This document shows, one piece after another, positions 5,494 to 5,529 of a stretch of DNA of 5,529 nucleotides. The DNA comes from Acidobacteriota bacterium (GTDB lineage: Bacteria; Acidobacteriota; Terriglobia; UBA7540). Both the position numbers and the translations under genes were made by a program. The DNA lies in contig PLWR01000090.1 in assembly GCA_003165615.1 (NCBI GenBank), positions 18,716 through 24,244 on the forward strand, given 5' to 3'. Numbering within the stretch: position 1 is the first letter of the stretch; every line of letters starts with the position of its first letter. The notes below the pieces were generated by a model that had not been told where the DNA came from, did not search any database, and saw only the letters and a list, made by a program, of their open reading frames with translations.

Positions 5494-5520
5494 GAGCCTG
5501 CCCTGAGCCTGTCGGAGATA
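5494..5520. repeat. Dispersed-type intergenic repeat (CCCTGAGCCTGTCGGAG)
   Basis: GCCTGCCCTGAGCCTGTCGG with flanks closely resembles the CCCTGAGCCTGTCGAAGG sequence that, from memory, recurs in intergenic DNA of many environmental bacteria. GAGCCTG is also repeated within it at 5494-5500 and 5505-5511. Confidence 0.45.
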
Positions 5521-5529
5521 GATTTTAGT

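Larger units (their letters stand above)
4992..5529. other. Gene-poor region with promoter, hairpins and dispersed-type repeats
   Basis: No open frame here has a believable protein. Frames on both strands are short, Cys/Arg-rich and read through repeats. A small inverted repeat (ATGCT-GGGCA-AGCAT, 5042-5056) precedes the plus-strand promoter. Downstream are the structures listed separately. The last 230 bases, from about 5300, are AT-richer and hold nothing recognisable apart from the repeat at 5494-5520. This looks like decayed accessory DNA next to the hig remnant. Confidence 0.6.

Overview
The window looks like a chromosomal stretch from a free-living, fairly GC-rich bacterium, most likely an acidobacterium (Acidobacteriota, Terriglobia-like). 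This is inferred from memory of the gene types: a secreted acidobacterial-style beta-propeller protein, a planctomycete/acidobacterium-style alpha/beta hydrolase whose nucleophile motif has Gly instead of Ser, and a divergent L-fucose/L-arabinose isomerase-family protein. No rRNA, tRNA, CRISPR array or transposase was seen.

All convincing genes lie on the minus strand. From right to left (their direction of transcription) they are: (1) a HigBA-type toxin-antitoxin remnant at 4578-4949, in which about 21 codons of the HigB toxin run in frame straight into a complete HigA antitoxin; (2) an exported beta-propeller (WD40-like) protein at 3271-4437, lower in GC than its neighbours; (3) an L-fucose/L-arabinose isomerase-family protein at 1627-3084 with all expected catalytic acids and histidines, its own sigma70-like promoter and a strong ribosome binding site; (4) an exported alpha/beta-hydrolase-like protein, 5' part only (1-1410), which runs off the left edge. 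The four genes are separated by 140-216 bases and do not look like one tight operon. Isomerase and hydrolase could still belong to one carbohydrate-use neighbourhood (one exported, one cytoplasmic), but that is inference.

The gap at 1411-1626 holds several short repeats: an inverted repeat in the hydrolase leader, two heptamer-scale tandem repeats and a 16-bp perfect palindrome. The right end, 4950-5529, holds no convincing gene. It carries two back-to-back promoters (minus strand for the hig remnant; a near-consensus plus-strand TTGACA-16-TATAAT with no clear gene behind it), a series of hairpins, a degenerate purine-rich repeat and a sequence resembling a dispersed repeat common in environmental genomes. 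This reads as a decayed accessory patch.

The most interesting points are the HigB'-HigA in-frame deletion fusion with retained promoter, the near-consensus promoter facing a structured gene-less stretch, and the Ser-to-Gly change at the hydrolase nucleophile position.
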